Shown here piece by piece: positions 12,255 to 13,110 of a DNA stretch of 13,110 bases (the first letter of the stretch is position 1; every line of letters starts with the position of its first letter). The notes under the pieces are model-generated. The model was not told the origin of the DNA, made no database searches, and worked only from the letters and a program-made list of their open reading frames with translations. Source of the stretch: DASTGO01 sp035719045. GTDB lineage: Bacteria > Actinomycetota > Actinomycetes > Actinomycetales > Kineosporiaceae. The DNA lies in assembly GCA_035719045.1 (NCBI GenBank), contig DASTGO010000259.1, positions 1-13,110 of the forward strand. Reading direction: 5' to 3'. A program made the translations under genes and the position numbers.

Positions 12255-13109
12255 TCAGGGCAGGTGCCAGCGGCCGGACGCATCCCGGGCCATCGCCCGC
12301 ACCGCGACCACCGCGTCCACCTCCACCGGACCGTAGACGTGCGGGAACAACCCCTGCGGGCCGGACCCGGCGCCGTGCACGGGCTCGACCAGGACGGGTG
12401 CGCGCAGCCGGTCGCGATCCAGCGTGAGCAGCACCAGCGGCTCACTCACCCCCGCATAGAAGCGCTCCGCCACGCCGGACAGTTGCGGGCCGGCCAGGCA
12501 GGCGTGCACGAAACCCACCTGGTCGAGGGTCCGGCCGAGGGTGGACACGCGGTACGTGCCGGCGCTCCGGGCGGCCTCCCAGTCCCGGGCCAGGGCCAGG
12601 TGGTGGACCAGCCGGGTCACCGGCCCGGTCGGGTGCGGGGTGTCGAGATAGCTGACCAGCTCCAGGTCCGCGCGACCGGGCGCCAGATCCGCGTTCACCC
12701 CGTCCAGGGCTCCCGCCGGGGTCCAGCCGCCATCGGTGAGCAACGCCCGCATCGGCTGGTTGGCCGCATTCACCGAGGTGAAGACCCGAGGCGTCCGGGC
12801 CGTCGCGACCGCCGCCCGCAGCAGGGTCCGGCCGAGACCGCCCCGGCGTACGGTGGCGGCCACCCCGACCCGCGCCACGTAGTCGCGGCCGAAGAACCCG
12901 CCCGGCTGCAGCACGACGTATCCCAGCGGGGAGCCGCCAGCCCCCTGCGCGAGCAGCATGACCGGACGTCCGGGCGCCGGTGGCCCGGCCGCTGCGGCGA
13001 CCAGGGACGCCAGGTCCCCGGCCCGGCCGGAGGCGACCGCGGCCGCCTCCGGGTCCAGGGCGAGCAGCGCGTGAACCTCGTCCCGCCGCACGCCCCGCAG
13101 CCGGATCGC
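12255..13109 (-). CDS. GNAT acetyltransferase-DUF952 fusion protein, 5' end off the window
   Basis: Two domains lie in one uninterrupted frame. The N-terminal half (to about residue 155 counting from GTG 13091) is a GNAT acetyltransferase. It has a GYVVLQPGGFFGRDYVARVGV beta-strand pair, the acetyl-CoA loop VRRGGLGRTLLRAA, and a RVFTSVNAANQPMRALLTDGGW segment typical of motif B. The C-terminal half (about 163-278) is DUF952: VHHLALARDWEAA, GTYRVSTL, VGFVHACLAGPQLSGVAERF, LVLLTLDRDRL, and FPHVYGPVEVDAVVAV. DUF952 function is unknown. The frame stays open to the window edge and the residues before GTG 13091 (IRLRG) look like the first GNAT strand, so the real start is probably outside. It runs in the same direction as the rib operon. 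Confidence 0.88.
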   Translation of the reverse strand, partial: AIRLRGVRRDEVHALLALDPEAAAVASGRAGDLASLVAAAAGPPAPGRPVMLLAQGAGGSPLGYVVLQPGGFFGRDYVARVGVAATVRRGGLGRTLLRAAVATARTPRVFTSVNAANQPMRALLTDGGWTPAGALDGVNADLAPGRADLELVSYLDTPHPTGPVTRLVHHLALARDWEAARSAGTYRVSTLGRTLDQVGFVHACLAGPQLSGVAERFYAGVSEPLVLLTLDRDRLRAPVLVEPVHGAGSGPQGLFPHVYGPVEVDAVVAVRAMARDASGRWHLP

Positions 13110-13110
13110 G

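Overview
The window is very GC-rich, strongly GC3-biased DNA with GTG starts, TANNNT-type leaderless promoters and an FMN-riboswitch riboflavin operon joined to hisE-hisG and a PH-domain gene. These features point to an actinobacterium, perhaps a Frankia-like or related soil lineage. I infer phylum and class with confidence; the genus is a guess.

Layout. (1) Positions 1-3000 are an accessory, insertion-scarred zone. It holds a low-complexity ORF built on 27-bp (9-codon) repeats that is open at the left edge and ends exactly where a minus-strand IS701-type transposase scrap begins. Next is an apparently complete IS1380-family element (about 961-2659) with 19/20-matching terminal inverted repeats. 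It is followed by a frameshifted C-terminal scrap of an IS1634-type transposase that stops 2 bp from the hisF stop codon. (2) hisF lies on the minus strand at 3001-3771, with four 14-bp tandem repeats in its 5' leader. A compact divergent promoter separates it from a plus-strand P-loop kinase gene. (3) A plus-strand block at 3898-7176 encodes the kinase, an unrecognised multi-pass membrane protein, a MauE/DoxX-type membrane redox protein, a membrane-anchored DsbA-like thiol oxidoreductase and a small membrane protein. A perfect 15-bp inverted repeat lies just after the dsbA-like gene. (4) A convergent minus-strand block at 7236-11970 contains, in transcription order, FMN riboswitch, ribE, ribBA, ribH, hisE, hisG and a PH-domain membrane protein gene. 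(5) At the right edge, a minus-strand gene fuses a GNAT acetyltransferase domain to a DUF952 domain. Its 5' end lies outside the window.

How the parts work together. ribE, ribBA and ribH supply GTP cyclohydrolase II, DHBP synthase, lumazine synthase and riboflavin synthase, which is the whole riboflavin route except the RibD deaminase/reductase and the phosphatase. The riboswitch should repress them when FMN is plentiful. hisG and hisE give histidine steps 1 and 2, and hisF gives the imidazole-glycerol-phosphate synthase cyclase subunit. hisE appears to have its own leaderless promoter, so the his genes need not follow FMN control. The MauE-like and DsbA-like proteins look like a two-gene extracytoplasmic disulfide-forming module.

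Most notable points: three TANNNT-N7/8-GTG leaderless starts, one inside the rib-his gene string; the 15-bp palindrome that is either the dsbA terminator or lies within the next gene's codons; the GNAT-DUF952 fusion; and the layered IS wreckage that ends at hisF. I saw no clearly new defence or mobile system. No tRNA, rRNA or CRISPR array was seen.
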